15,493 nucleotides of DNA from Saprospiraceae bacterium UBA2329 (GCA_002344975.1 DDUV01000002.1:1-15493), one strand, 5' to 3'. Positions 1-8,496 are shown, numbered from the stretch's first letter. Program-made: numbers and translations. Notes: generated from the sequence alone by a model not told the origin.

Positions 1-168
1 ACCGCGCTTGCCTTTCGGTGCAGCCGGAGCCGGGGCCGTTGCCCGTTTTTCTCCTGGCTTCCAGCCCCTCGAACGTTTTTTGGGAGCGGCAGTTGTTTCT
101 GCCGTTTCGGATGTGTTGTTCACCTGCTGTTTTTGAGCATCTTCCGATGCTTCAGACTTTTTTTTCAT
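1..168 (-). CDS. N-terminal part of a Lys/Ala/Pro-rich hypothetical protein (partial)
   Basis: An open frame reads leftward from an ATG at 166-168 to the window edge without a stop, giving 56 codons. The peptide starts MKKKSEASEDAQKQQ and continues with a Thr/Glu/Ala-rich stretch. It then has a basic segment (PKKRSRGWKPGEKR) and a Pro/Ala-rich run ending in PKGKRG. Such low-complexity, Lys-rich composition suggests a disordered tail or a nucleic-acid-binding extension, and the RSRGW-KPG part is loosely reminiscent of an AT-hook. No fold or family can be named from this fragment. The ATG is chosen because it is the only one in frame here and is preceded by AT-rich non-coding DNA. No clear TAnnTTTG promoter was found upstream. 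The start is reasonably supported; the function is unknown. Confidence 0.6.
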   Translation of the reverse strand, partial: MKKKSEASEDAQKQQVNNTSETAETTAAPKKRSRGWKPGEKRATAPAPAAPKGKRG

Positions 169-608
169 TTTAAAAAATGATTTGAAAAGTAATTATTTAA
201 AAATGTTTTGATTCTTTAGCCGTATTCTATTTGTAGCGGACTGTATCTAATCAATTATTTGTCAGGAACTTAAACAAAAAAAGAAACCTGCCCGCAAACG
301 TCATGTACCGGGGTTTTTATTGAAAAAACAAAAAATAAAACGAGAAAAAATGAGATCGACACCTGCTTGATCTTAATGAAAGATAAGATACAACAGCCTG
401 AAACGCCTATTGTTGGCGCGAAATTATCAATTATTAAATAATAGCGGCGGTTTTAAGGAAATAATTTAGGATTAATTTATAAAATGCTGCCCGCTTTTTC
501 CTGCGTTCTGAGTATGTCATGCACTACGCCCTTTGTACATCAGGCAATAATGAGCGGACAACATACCTCTTATGAAGACAGGGTTGCCGATAAAAATCAT
601 CAAAATAA

Positions 609-635
609 AATACATCCGTCACCCCTTGATGTATT
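609..635. repeat. Perfect 8-bp inverted repeat upstream of the cytochrome gene
   Basis: AATACATC (609-616) and GATGTATT (628-635) are exact reverse complements around an 11-base centre. It lies 60 bases before the cytochrome start codon and just upstream of a candidate -33 element. It could be an operator or a weak RNA hairpin. There is no T-run, so a terminator is unlikely. Confidence 0.4.
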
Positions 636-649
636 CAAAAGACTTTAAC

Positions 650-681
650 TTGAGCAGGTGAAAATCCATGCGATCATTTTG
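650..681 (+). promoter_or_regulatory. Weak candidate promoter of the cytochrome gene
   Basis: TTG at 650-652 and TCATTTTG at 674-681 are separated by 21 bases. The second resembles the Bacteroidota -7 motif TAnnTTTG with one mismatch at the second position. It would give a very short leader before the ATG at 696, so the assignment is tentative. Confidence 0.25.
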
Positions 682-695
682 TAACGGTCATTTAA

Positions 696-1142
696 ATGAA
701 AAGCAAAATGAAAAACTCAATGTATGCGCTCCTATCCGGCAGGAGTATGATCTTAAGCGCTGCTTTTTTGCTGGCTTTTGTGTTGGTTTTATCCAATTGC
801 AACACCTCTGAAAAGAAGGTGGCAAGCGGCGAAGAATTATTTCAATCCTATTGCGCTATTTGCCACGGCACAAACGGAGCCGGCAATGGCGCCATGACCG
901 AACACCTGAAATTGCCGCCGGCCGATTTAACGAAAATTGCTGCGCGCCGGGGCGGCAACTTCCCCGACGAGCAAATCTACCAGATCATTGACGGGCGCGT
1001 TCCGGTAGCAGGCCACGGCACCGGCGATATGCCGATTTGGGGGCAAACGCTCAAAGAATCGGAACAACTGAAAAATGAAAAGCAGGTACGCCAAAGCATC
1101 AATAATCTGGTAGGCTACCTCAAGTCCATCCAGCAACAATAA
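696..1142 (+). CDS. Monohaem c-type cytochrome, probable lipoprotein
   Basis: This 148-residue protein is a small class I cytochrome c exported to the periplasmic side of a membrane, where it would carry electrons. A hydrophobic export segment spans residues 18-33. It is followed by Cys35 in the context VLSNC, a plausible lipobox although Asn before the Cys is unusual. The haem site is CAICH at residues 53-57 and the likely axial Met is Met112 in DMPIWG. The stretch with IDGR, HG and MPIWG matches a widespread family of cytochrome subunits linked to respiratory chains; that is from memory of the family. No oxidase subunit lies next to it, so its partner is unknown. A second ATG at 708 (residue 5) is an alternative start. 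The protease gene follows 64 bases downstream on the same strand, perhaps in one transcript. Confidence 0.9.
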   Translation: MKSKMKNSMYALLSGRSMILSAAFLLAFVLVLSNCNTSEKKVASGEELFQSYCAICHGTNGAGNGAMTEHLKLPPADLTKIAARRGGNFPDEQIYQIIDGRVPVAGHGTGDMPIWGQTLKESEQLKNEKQVRQSINNLVGYLKSIQQQ

Positions 1143-1206
1143 ATGGAGCGGCTTGAACCGTAGCGCCGATTTTGCCGTTTCCGCGTGGTACCTAATTGTG
1201 TGCCAC

Positions 1207-2982
1207 ATGAAAAAGAGTTTTTTCCTTGCCGGGCTGTTGTTGCCTGCTACCTTCCTTTTTGTTTCCTGGCTGCTGCCCGACAACGAGACCTGGCGAGATA
1301 AAGTGGACGCCGATGTGTTGCTGGCTGCAGAATCCGGCAGAGACCTTGAGTTTTTGGTAGTGCTTCAGAATCAGACCGATGTATCGGCTGCTAAATTATT
1401 GACAACCAAGGAAGCCAAAGGAGAATACGTCTTTAGAAAATTAAGAGAAACGGCGCAAAATACCCAGGCGCCCTTGATTCGGTTGGTACAACAATCGGGC
1501 GCGCCTTATCAAAGTTTTTTCATCGTCAATGCCCTGTTGGTAAAGGGAAATGCCGCGTTGTTGCAACAATTGGCGCAGCACCCGGCCACGGCCCGCATCG
1601 AACCCAATCCCCGCACCCGGATGCAGGAACCCGTCATAGACGACACATCTGAATCGGTACAATGGCGAAACGCCGTGGAGTGGGGCATAGAGCGCATCGG
1701 CGCCGACCGCGTATGGGAATCAGGCTACACCGGCCAGGGCGTTGTCATAGGTGGTGCGGATACCGGCTATGAATGGAACCACCCCGCCATACGGGATACC
1801 TACCGGGGCTGGAACGGCGATACCGTTGACCACAACTACCACTGGCACGATGCCATTCACGAAATTGACACCTCCAACGGCGCCACTACAAATCCTTGCG
1901 GTTTGAGCACTCTCGAACCCTGCGACGACAACAATCACGGCACCCACACCATGGGTACCATGACAGGAGGCGAGGACAATATGGGCAGCAAGATAGGCGT
2001 GGCGCCCGGTGCGCGTTGGGTGGCTTGTCGCAATATGGAACGCGGTGATGGCACGCCGGCCACTTACATCGAATGTTTCGAGTGGTTTTTGGCCCCCACC
2101 GACCTCGGCGGCAATAATCCGTTGCCCGCGCTGGCGCCGCATGTGATCAACAATTCTTGGGGTTGCCCCGATTCGGAAGGCTGCAACGAATCCAATTGGG
2201 CAACCATGCAAATGGTGGTGGCCAACCTCAAAGCAGCCGGTATTGTGGTGGTGGTTTCCGCCGGCAACAGCGGCCCATCGTGCAGTTCCGTCAACACGCC
2301 GGCAGCCATGTTTGAGGAGAGCTTCAGCATTGGCGCCACGCGCAACAATGATACCATCGTATCGTTCAGCAGTCGCGGACCTGTTTTGATTGACGGCAGC
2401 GGGCGCATGAAACCCAATGTTTCGGCGCCCGGAGTAGGTGTGCGCTCCTCCATTCGCAATGGCGGCTATGCGTCCTTCAGCGGCACCAGCATGGCCGGGC
2501 CGCATGTGGCCGGCCTGGTAGCCTTGCTCATTTCGGCCAACCCGGAACTGGCCGGGCAGGTAGAAACCATTGAAACCATTATTGAAGAAACGGCGCTGCC
2601 GATGTTGTCGGACCAAAATTGTGGAGACTTTTCCGGCCTCCAAATACCCAATCCTGTGTATGGCTATGGCCGGGTGGATGCTTTTGCCGCCGTGCAACGG
2701 GCATTGGAATTGGTGAGCAGTACCCAAACAGCCGCAGCGCCTCAGCAGATTGAGGTGTTTCCCAATCCGTTCGGCGCCGAAATCAACCTGAGAAGCCATG
2801 CAAAGGAGCAGCCGCTTCGCTTGGACATGTACAATGCCACAGGACTGCTGGTTTTCAGTCGCGCCTGGCCGCAGGGATTGGCGTTTGAAACCATATCTTT
2901 GCACGGCTTGCCCTCCGGCATATACCTTTACCGGCTTCACAGCGCAGCCGGGGTGCAAAGCGGCAAGTTGCTGAAGCGGTAG
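1207..2982 (+). CDS. Secreted S8 (subtilisin-like) serine protease with T9SS type A sorting domain
   Basis: The 591-residue protein starts at ATG 1207, where MKKSFFLAGLLL opens a normal signal peptide. The frame is open further upstream (from 1153), but the extra 18 residues would bury the signal. Residues about 45-140 look like an inhibitor I9-type propeptide. The catalytic triad is visible: Asp185 (GADTG), His244 (NNHGTH) and Ser428 (GTSMAGPHVAG), with Asn354 in SAGNSG as the oxyanion residue. The last ~80 residues have the type A T9SS pattern: a start at VFPNPF, then GLPSGIYLYRL, and a basic end KLLKR. Export would be by Sec and then the type IX system, with removal of the tail at the cell surface. 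A likely role is extracellular protein degradation. A small hairpin overlaps the stop codon. Confidence 0.93.
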   Translation: MKKSFFLAGLLLPATFLFVSWLLPDNETWRDKVDADVLLAAESGRDLEFLVVLQNQTDVSAAKLLTTKEAKGEYVFRKLRETAQNTQAPLIRLVQQSGAPYQSFFIVNALLVKGNAALLQQLAQHPATARIEPNPRTRMQEPVIDDTSESVQWRNAVEWGIERIGADRVWESGYTGQGVVIGGADTGYEWNHPAIRDTYRGWNGDTVDHNYHWHDAIHEIDTSNGATTNPCGLSTLEPCDDNNHGTHTMGTMTGGEDNMGSKIGVAPGARWVACRNMERGDGTPATYIECFEWFLAPTDLGGNNPLPALAPHVINNSWGCPDSEGCNESNWATMQMVVANLKAAGIVVVVSAGNSGPSCSSVNTPAAMFEESFSIGATRNNDTIVSFSSRGPVLIDGSGRMKPNVSAPGVGVRSSIRNGGYASFSGTSMAGPHVAGLVALLISANPELAGQVETIETIIEETALPMLSDQNCGDFSGLQIPNPVYGYGRVDAFAAVQRALELVSSTQTAAAPQQIEVFPNPFGAEINLRSHAKEQPLRLDMYNATGLLVFSRAWPQGLAFETISLHGLPSGIYLYRLHSAAGVQSGKLLKR

Positions 2983-2990
2983 CGCTTTTC
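2974..2990 (+). terminator. Possible short hairpin at the protease stop codon
   Basis: AAGCG (2974-2978) and CGCTT (2983-2987) pair around a four-base loop that contains most of the TAG stop, and the T-run reaches TTTT. The stem is only 5 bp, so it may be fortuitous. If real, it would partly separate the protease from the next gene 29 bases downstream. Confidence 0.2.
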
Positions 2991-3011
2991 GGCTGCCCCC
3001 TTACTTAACAG

Positions 3012-4514
3012 ATGAAAACACCAAGCGATTATATCTTCCAGCTTATCAAGGCCATGACGCCCGCCGAGAAACGATATTTCAGGCGGCACTATGCGCCCGA
3101 AGAAGGACAGTTGATTCATCTGTTTGAGGTTGTCAATCATTTGGAAACCTATGACGAAGAGCATCTGAAAAGCCGTTTGGAGCCGAGTGTAGCCAAGCAT
3201 CTCAAGGTTCATAAGCAACAACTGCACGAGCTTTTACTCAAAAGCCTTACCTCTTACCACAGCAAGCGCGGCCCGCTCAGCAAGATCAGAATGTGGCTGG
3301 AGGAAGCCGATATTCTGGCTGAAAAACAACTTTTCCAACAGGCATTTGATCGTTTGGCGAAAGCCCGTTCGTTGTGTTTGGAATACGAGGAATACACCTA
3401 TCTTTTGGAGGTCAGCGCCCGCGAATTTTATCTCAAACACGTCTCCAACGACCGCATCGGCATCAGCCGGCACCCTTATTTTGAAGAAACTCAAAAAGCC
3501 ATCTCCTGCCTGAATGCCGGCATCGAATATTACAGAGAGGGCACCCGCTGGGTCGAAATACTGGCCCAGTACTACTACCGCCCGCCCAGCCCGGAAGAAA
3601 TAGAAAACGCCCTGGCCCTGCTCGAAAGAGAGGGGCAGGTCAATGCCGGAGTTTTGCCGTTTCGAGCCCGATTGTCCCGCAATTCCTTGCTCATGAGCGC
3701 CTACGGTCTCACCAAAAACCAAGAGATGGAAGGGCGCATCCGCAAAGACAATCTGGCTTTGTTTGAGCAGTCTCCTCAGTTTCAGGAAACCATGCCGTTT
3801 CAGTACATCGGGGCCTTGCGCAATTTGATGAATTACTGTTTGAGCCGCCAGGATTTTGAGCAGGCCCGTCACTGCGCCCAAACGGGGCTGTCGTTTATTG
3901 GCCGCAAGCCGGCGTTTGCCTCGCAGACTATTTATTTTCAATATGGCCTGCTCGATATTGCCTTCCAATCGGGCGACTGGTGCGGCATCACCGGAAAATT
4001 GGAGCAGGAACTGTTGCGCACCGTTGAGGCACAGGCATTGGAAAAAGAACGAATTGCCATGTTATGCTACCTCAGTCTGGCCATGACGTATCAGGTTTTA
4101 AACAAACCTGCCGTAGTGCAGGCCTATTTGCGGCGAGCTGCCGAATGTCGAAACGATGTAAAGGAGTATTTTGAAGAATTGCTGCTCCTCTTGGACCTCG
4201 TTTGCCATTTCGAGTCCGGCGATCATTTTTTAGTGACCCGGCGCATCAAAAGCATCCGAAAAAAACAGGAAAACAAAGAACATCCTCACAGTGCCTTGCT
4301 TTTTGATTTTGTCGGCATTTTTACAGCCGCCTCCGTGGAGCAACGAAGTCGCATCGCCCAAGACCTGCGCTCAAAAATGCCCGAATGGCAAGGGACGAAA
4401 TTGGGTTTCCACATCATCAGTTATCGCGTTTTGTTATGGTTGGAGGCAGTGGCCGAGGGCAGCACATTGGCTGCGTATATAGAAACGCACAACGCGGGGG
4501 ATCGCGGGGAGTAG
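3012..4514 (+). CDS. Hypothetical helical (TPR-like) protein, 500 residues
   Basis: I do not recognise a named family. The sequence is soluble, with no signal peptide or membrane segment, and is almost entirely predicted helix, with pairs of amphipathic helices such as LLMSAYGLTKNQEM, FEQARHCAQTGLSFI and MLCYLSLAMTYQVLN. That pattern fits degenerate tetratricopeptide or other alpha-solenoid repeats, which usually hold protein partners. The N-terminus (DYIFQLIKAMTPAEKRYFRR) resembles the opening of a group of Bacteroidota-restricted uncharacterised proteins; this is memory, not a search. The gene starts 29 bases after the protease stop and may share its transcript. A 102-base gap containing its own promoter separates it from parE. 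There are no catalytic motifs, so a scaffold or regulatory role is only a guess. Confidence 0.8.
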   Translation: MKTPSDYIFQLIKAMTPAEKRYFRRHYAPEEGQLIHLFEVVNHLETYDEEHLKSRLEPSVAKHLKVHKQQLHELLLKSLTSYHSKRGPLSKIRMWLEEADILAEKQLFQQAFDRLAKARSLCLEYEEYTYLLEVSAREFYLKHVSNDRIGISRHPYFEETQKAISCLNAGIEYYREGTRWVEILAQYYYRPPSPEEIENALALLEREGQVNAGVLPFRARLSRNSLLMSAYGLTKNQEMEGRIRKDNLALFEQSPQFQETMPFQYIGALRNLMNYCLSRQDFEQARHCAQTGLSFIGRKPAFASQTIYFQYGLLDIAFQSGDWCGITGKLEQELLRTVEAQALEKERIAMLCYLSLAMTYQVLNKPAVVQAYLRRAAECRNDVKEYFEELLLLLDLVCHFESGDHFLVTRRIKSIRKKQENKEHPHSALLFDFVGIFTAASVEQRSRIAQDLRSKMPEWQGTKLGFHIISYRVLLWLEAVAEGSTLAAYIETHNAGDRGE

Positions 4515-4567
4515 CAACCCTGTGCCGGGAGCTCTACCTGCTCAAAACAAGTCTGCATTTAAAATTT

Positions 4568-4596
4568 TTTGTTTTAAAAACAAATCCCTACCTTTG
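4568..4596 (+). promoter_or_regulatory. Bacteroidota-type promoter of parE
   Basis: TACCTTTG at 4589-4596 is an exact match to the -7 motif TAnnTTTG. TTTG at 4568-4571 lies 17 bases upstream, slightly closer than usual for the -33 element. The expected start of transcription is near 4603, leaving a leader of about 14 bases before the ATG at 4617, which supports that start. An 8-bp inverted repeat (TTTGTTTT 4568-4575, AAAACAAA 4577-4584) overlaps the promoter and could be an operator, though it is low in complexity. Confidence 0.65.
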
Positions 4597-4616
4597 CCTC
4601 TCAAAGCAAAAGTTCC

Positions 4617-6509
4617 ATGTCTCAGGTTTCTTATACAGAGGAAAACATCCGTTCATTAGACTGGCGCGAACACATTCGTATGCGCCCGGGTATGTACATC
4701 GGCAAGTTGGGCGACGGCTCCGCTTCCGACGACGGCATCTATGTACTGATCAAAGAAGTGATTGACAACTCCATAGACGAGTTTGTCATGGGTTTCGGCA
4801 AGCAGATAGAGGTCAGCGTGGATGAAGAATCCGTGCGCGTGCGCGATTTCGGGCGGGGCATTCCGCTGGGCAAAGTGATTGATTGCGTGTCGCAGATCAA
4901 CACCGGCGGCAAGTACGATTCCAAAGCCTTCAAAAAATCGGTGGGTCTCAACGGGGTAGGCACCAAGGCCGTCAATGCGCTGTCGGAATATTTCAAAGTG
5001 AAAGCCGTGCGCGAAGGGCAGTGCAAAACCGCCGAGTTTGAATGCGGCGAACTGAAACAGGATCACAAACTCCAAAAAACCTCGGAGCCGAATGGTACGG
5101 AAGTCGTGTTTCGGCCCGACAACAACATCTTCCGCAAATACCGCTTCCGGCAGGAATACCTCGAAAACCAGCTTTGGAACTACGCCTACCTCAATGCGGG
5201 GCTGAAAATTCAGTTCAACGGCCAAACGTATGTTTCCAAAAACGGCCTGCTCGACCTGCTGACCAACAAAACCAAAGCCGACCACCTGCGCTACTCCATC
5301 ATCCACCTGCGCGGCGAAGACATCGAAATTTCCATGTCGCACGGCGATCATTATGGCGAGCAATATTACTCTTTCGTCAACGGCCAGCACACCACCCAGG
5401 GCGGCACCCACCTCAACGCCTTCAAAGAGGCCGTGGTAGAAACCATCAACAAGCACTACGGCCGCAATTTCGACCGCAAAGACATCCTCGGCTCCATCAT
5501 GGCTGCCGTGAGCGTGCGCATAGAAGAACCGGTGTTTGAGTCGCAAACAAAAACCAAACTCGGCTCTACCGAAATAGCGCCCGGCGGCCTCGGTATCCGC
5601 ACTTTTGTGGGCAATTTTATCAAAGAAAAATTAGACAATTTCCTGCACAAAAATACGGAGATAAAAGCCGACCTGCTCAAGCGCATCCTGCAATCGGAGC
5701 GCGAGCGCAAGGAAATTGCCGACATCAAAAAATTGGCCAATCAGCGCGCCAAAAAAGCCAATCTGCACAACAAAAAACTCCGCGACTGCCGCCTGCACTT
5801 CAACGATCCGGCCAAAAAAACGGACGAAGACCTGCGCCTCGCCACCACCGTTTTTATCACCGAGGGCGACTCTGCTTCCGGCTCCATCACCAAAGCCCGC
5901 GACGTACAAACGCAGGCCGTGTTCAGCCTCCGGGGCAAGCCGCTCAACTGCTACGGCCTCACCAAAAAAGTGGTGTACGAAAACGAGGAGTTCAACCTGC
6001 TGCAACATGCTTTAGACATCGAAGACACCCTTGACGACCTGCGCTACAACCGCGTGGTCATTGCCACCGATGCCGACGTGGACGGTATGCACATCCGCCT
6101 GTTGTTGCTCACTTTTTTCCTCCAGTTTTTCCCCGACCTGGTGCGCAGCGGGCATTTGTACATCCTCGAAACGCCGCTGTTCCGCGTCCGCGATAAAAAG
6201 CAGGCCTTCTATTGCTACTCCGAGGCGGAAAAGCAGGCCGCCATTCGCAAGTTGCGCGGCAAGGCGGAGATCACCCGATTCAAGGGTTTGGGTGAGATTT
6301 CGCCCGGCGAATTCGGCGATTTTATCGGCCCCAACATCCGTTTGGAGCCTGTGGTACTTCAGGATGACACCGGCATTGACGCCATCCTGGCCTACTACAT
6401 GGGCAAAAATACACCTGAACGCCAGGAGTTTATCATCGGCAATCTGCGCATAGAAAAGGACGAGGTGGAAGCAGAGGAGGAAGTGTTGGAGTTGGCGGCT
6501 GAGGAGTAG
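4617..6509 (+). CDS. parE: DNA topoisomerase IV subunit B (ParE)
   Basis: This is the ATPase subunit of a type IIA topoisomerase. With ParC it unlinks daughter chromosomes by ATP-driven strand passage. The 630-residue length fits ParE and lacks the large insert of many GyrB proteins. The GHKL ATPase site shows Glu47, Asp50 and Asn51 (EVIDNSIDE), Asp77 with GRGIP, and GLNGVGTKAVN at 110-120. A transducer region follows, with QGGTH at 261-265 and QTKTK near 310. The TOPRIM domain has Glu416 (TEGDSASGS) and the DADVDG motif with Asp485, Asp487 and Asp489 for metal binding. RGKPLN at 439-444 is also typical. The start (IRSLDWREHIRMRPGMYIG) is characteristic of Bacteroidota ParE. It has its own promoter. 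parC is not beside it; the next gene encodes a sugar kinase. GyrB is the alternative but less likely. Confidence 0.95.
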   Translation: MSQVSYTEENIRSLDWREHIRMRPGMYIGKLGDGSASDDGIYVLIKEVIDNSIDEFVMGFGKQIEVSVDEESVRVRDFGRGIPLGKVIDCVSQINTGGKYDSKAFKKSVGLNGVGTKAVNALSEYFKVKAVREGQCKTAEFECGELKQDHKLQKTSEPNGTEVVFRPDNNIFRKYRFRQEYLENQLWNYAYLNAGLKIQFNGQTYVSKNGLLDLLTNKTKADHLRYSIIHLRGEDIEISMSHGDHYGEQYYSFVNGQHTTQGGTHLNAFKEAVVETINKHYGRNFDRKDILGSIMAAVSVRIEEPVFESQTKTKLGSTEIAPGGLGIRTFVGNFIKEKLDNFLHKNTEIKADLLKRILQSERERKEIADIKKLANQRAKKANLHNKKLRDCRLHFNDPAKKTDEDLRLATTVFITEGDSASGSITKARDVQTQAVFSLRGKPLNCYGLTKKVVYENEEFNLLQHALDIEDTLDDLRYNRVVIATDADVDGMHIRLLLLTFFLQFFPDLVRSGHLYILETPLFRVRDKKQAFYCYSEAEKQAAIRKLRGKAEITRFKGLGEISPGEFGDFIGPNIRLEPVVLQDDTGIDAILAYYMGKNTPERQEFIIGNLRIEKDEVEAEEEVLELAAEE

Positions 6510-6583
6510 CGGTTTTTTTCAAAACACCAGATTTGCTTTGGCCAGTTGGCGCAGGGGCGTCATTGCCAAGATCACAGCCCTGC

Positions 6584-6599
6584 GGTCACTCCTTCACTA
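6584..6599. repeat. Half-site of a dispersed palindromic element
   Basis: The 16-mer ending CCTTCACTA, read on the minus strand as TAGTGAAGGAGTGACC, matches the right arm of the inverted repeat at 10318-10368 at 14 of 16 positions. It is also similar to the arms of the perfect palindrome inside the ROCO-TIR gene. No partner arm is visible nearby. It lies in the 192-base gap between parE and the ROK kinase, which otherwise shows no gene. Confidence 0.4.
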
Positions 6600-6701
6600 C
6601 GCATACGCCATACTAAGCAGTGCGTTAAAAATCGAGCAAAAAGGCGCCCGCTTTGGCCGGGAAATCCTACTTTTATGCCGATTAACGAATTGCTTACAAT
6701 T

Positions 6702-7613
6702 ATGAAACCACTTTGGGGAATAGACTTGGGCGGCACTAAAATTGAGGGTGTCGTCATAGAAAGCGCCGAGCATCCGAACGTGCTGGCGCGCCTGCGCGTA
6801 CCAACAGAACAGAGCGGCGGCTATCAACACATCATCGGCCAGATTCAAAAGTTGATCGGTATGCTGGAATCGGCTACCGGGCTGAAGCCTGAACGCATCG
6901 GCATCGGCACGCCCGGTTCCATTGATCCGCCGACACAACTCCTGAAAAATTGCAACACCACGGCCCTCAACGGGCAGCCGCTGAACAGAGACTTAGAGGC
7001 TGCATTGGGCATTCCGGTGCTGATGGCCAACGACGCCAATTGTTTTGCCGTGGCGGAAGCCCGCTTCGGAGCGGTGCGTCGCAAAGTGCCCAATGCCCAG
7101 GTGGTATTCGGCGTCATTCTCGGTACCGGCGTGGGCGGCGGCGTTGTCGTCAATGGCAAGGTTATCAACGGATTGCAGGGCATCGGCGGCGAATGGGGGC
7201 ACAATTTCCTGCACGAATCGGGCGGGATGTGCTACTGCGGTCGTATTGGCTGCGTGGAGACGGTCATTTCCGGTCCGGCTTTGGAGCGGTATTATGCCAA
7301 GCAGGCCGGCGCTAAGGTCAAATTGGCCGAGATCGTAGCCCGCGATTATGCCGGCGAAGACCCTGTGGCAGCCCAAACGCTGAGCCGCCTGCTCGAATAC
7401 TGGGGCAAGGCCATTGCTTACGTCATCAATATCCTCGACCCGGACGCCATCGTCATCGGCGGCGGCGTGGGCAATATTGACCTGCTCTATTCGGAAGAAG
7501 GGCTGGCGCAGGTGAAAAAACATGTCTTCAATCCACGATTGGACACGCCTTTCCTCAAGCCCGAATTAGGCGACAGCGCCGGGGTATTCGGCGCGGCATT
7601 GCTGGCGGAGTAA
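6702..7613 (+). CDS. ROK-family sugar kinase
   Basis: This 303-residue protein would phosphorylate a hexose (glucose, fructose or an N-acetylhexosamine) with ATP in the cytoplasm; the sugar cannot be read from the sequence. The N-terminal ATP site is GIDLGGTKIEG, right after the start. The catalytic base is Asp111 in ANDANCFAVAE. GTGVGGG forms a phosphate loop, and GEWGHN (His167) is followed by the ROK zinc motif CYCGRIGC with Cys177, Cys179 and Cys184. The C-terminal IVIGGGVGN completes the fold. I choose ATG 6702 because the ATP-binding strand begins within four residues, as is normal for the family. ATG 6675 and earlier starts add residues with no family similarity. TACTTTTA at 6668-6675 is a near match to the -7 motif and would suit the 6702 start. 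A membrane-protein gene starts about 10 bases downstream and is probably co-transcribed. Confidence 0.92.
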   Translation: MKPLWGIDLGGTKIEGVVIESAEHPNVLARLRVPTEQSGGYQHIIGQIQKLIGMLESATGLKPERIGIGTPGSIDPPTQLLKNCNTTALNGQPLNRDLEAALGIPVLMANDANCFAVAEARFGAVRRKVPNAQVVFGVILGTGVGGGVVVNGKVINGLQGIGGEWGHNFLHESGGMCYCGRIGCVETVISGPALERYYAKQAGAKVKLAEIVARDYAGEDPVAAQTLSRLLEYWGKAIAYVINILDPDAIVIGGGVGNIDLLYSEEGLAQVKKHVFNPRLDTPFLKPELGDSAGVFGAALLAE

Positions 7614-7623
7614 ACACTTGCAA

Positions 7624-8391
7624 ATGCCGATGAGTATAGAAACGCTGCTGTACTATTTGTTTTTGGCGGTCATGGCGCTGAGTATGGCACAGGGGCTGCT
7701 CATCGGGAGTTTGTTTTTTCTCAAAAAATCGGGCGACCGGCGGGCCAATGCCTTTTACGGCTTGTTGTTGCTGGCCTTTGGCTGTACCCTGGCGCACAAC
7801 ATCCTCACGCTCACCGGCATGTATCCGCGTCATCCGCAGTGGTACTTTTTGCCCATTTATTTCACGCTGGCTTTTCCGCCGCTGTTGTTTTACCACGTCA
7901 AATTTTCGGTGTATCCCGCCTATCAGTTCCGGTGGACGGACCTGAAGCATTTTGTGCTGCCCGCAGCGCAATGGCTGTTTTTTGGGGTTATGTTTTTTAC
8001 CGATGTGGAGTATAAAAGCGAGTACGGGCGGCGGTTTTTTAATCCCTTTTTCGGGGCGGCCGAACAGGCGCTCTACCTCGGCACCTTCATAGCGTATTGG
8101 TACTTCGCCCGGCGCTATGTGCGGCAAAGAGCGCAGCAAACTATGCAGCGCGGCGAGGCCCGATTGGTGGCTTATTTGCGCAATTTCCTCAATATCCTGT
8201 TTGTGCTCTTCGCCATTCATCTGATATTTGTGGTGGCCGATTTCGTGTATTACGAGTTTTTCGACATCAACCTGCGGGTGGCCAAGCCTTATGCGGCGCT
8301 GGGCGCGCTTTCTTTTGCCGCGCTGCTCGACTGGCTGGGCGTGTATGGATTTCAGGTGCTGCTGTGGGGCAGGAAGGTGTTTCGGAATTGA
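7624..8391 (+). CDS. Seven-helix membrane protein of unknown function
   Basis: About 255 residues with seven clear hydrophobic segments, roughly at residues 6-34, 42-63, 72-91, 106-125, 142-162, 185-208 and 220-243, joined by basic loops such as RRYVRQRAQQ. The arrangement resembles the seven-helix input domain found at the N-terminus of many Bacteroidota AraC-type regulators and sensor kinases. Here the protein ends after the last helix (LLWGRKVFRN), with no helix-turn-helix or kinase domain. It could be a stand-alone membrane sensor or a trimmed relative. The gene begins about 10 bases after the ROK kinase stop, so the two are probably translated from one message. The start could be ATG 7624 or ATG 7630. 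It converges with the amidohydrolase gene to the right. Confidence 0.75.
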   Translation: MPMSIETLLYYLFLAVMALSMAQGLLIGSLFFLKKSGDRRANAFYGLLLLAFGCTLAHNILTLTGMYPRHPQWYFLPIYFTLAFPPLLFYHVKFSVYPAYQFRWTDLKHFVLPAAQWLFFGVMFFTDVEYKSEYGRRFFNPFFGAAEQALYLGTFIAYWYFARRYVRQRAQQTMQRGEARLVAYLRNFLNILFVLFAIHLIFVVADFVYYEFFDINLRVAKPYAALGALSFAALLDWLGVYGFQVLLWGRKVFRN

Positions 8392-8496
8392 TGTGTGGTG
8401 CTCCGCTGGAGTGATTCCGCTCGTGCGTGAGGGGGCCGAGGGTAGTGACGACGCAGGAGGAGCGACCGAGGCACCCGACCCCGCGCCCTGATTGCT

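Larger units (their letters stand above)
169..695. other. AT-rich intergenic region, 527 bases
   Basis: This lies between the divergent partial gene on the left and the cytochrome gene on the right. It is AT-rich with many A and T runs. I see no tRNA or other recognisable RNA gene. It contains one perfect 8-bp hairpin (609-635, listed separately) and a weak candidate promoter for the cytochrome gene. A 54-codon frame starts at ATG 484 and ends at TAA 646-648, but nothing supports it as a gene. Confidence 0.6.

Noticed and set aside
484..648. A 54-codon plus-strand frame in the left intergenic region (ATG 484 to TAA 646)
   Set aside because: No promoter, no recognisable protein pattern, and its end is occupied by a hairpin. 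A frame of this length is expected by chance.
1153..1206. Upstream extension of the S8 protease frame by 18 residues
   Set aside because: It would place charged, unrelated residues before a normal signal peptide that starts at ATG 1207.
1720..2958. A 412-residue minus-strand frame opposite the protease gene
   Set aside because: It mirrors a strongly supported coding region and has low-complexity composition (His, Gly, Val rich) typical of antisense shadows.
4231..4245. TTTTAGTGACCCGG inside the 500-residue protein gene, similar to the palindrome arm
   Set aside because: Only about ten bases match, there is no inverted partner, and ordinary coding explains it.
4656..5546. A 296-residue minus-strand frame opposite parE
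   Set aside because: Shadow frame. parE is certain, and the antisense product shows no motif.
6546..6701. Long N-terminal extension of the ROK kinase frame
   Set aside because: It has no family similarity, includes an intergenic repeat half-site, and precedes a proper start four residues before the ATP-binding motif.
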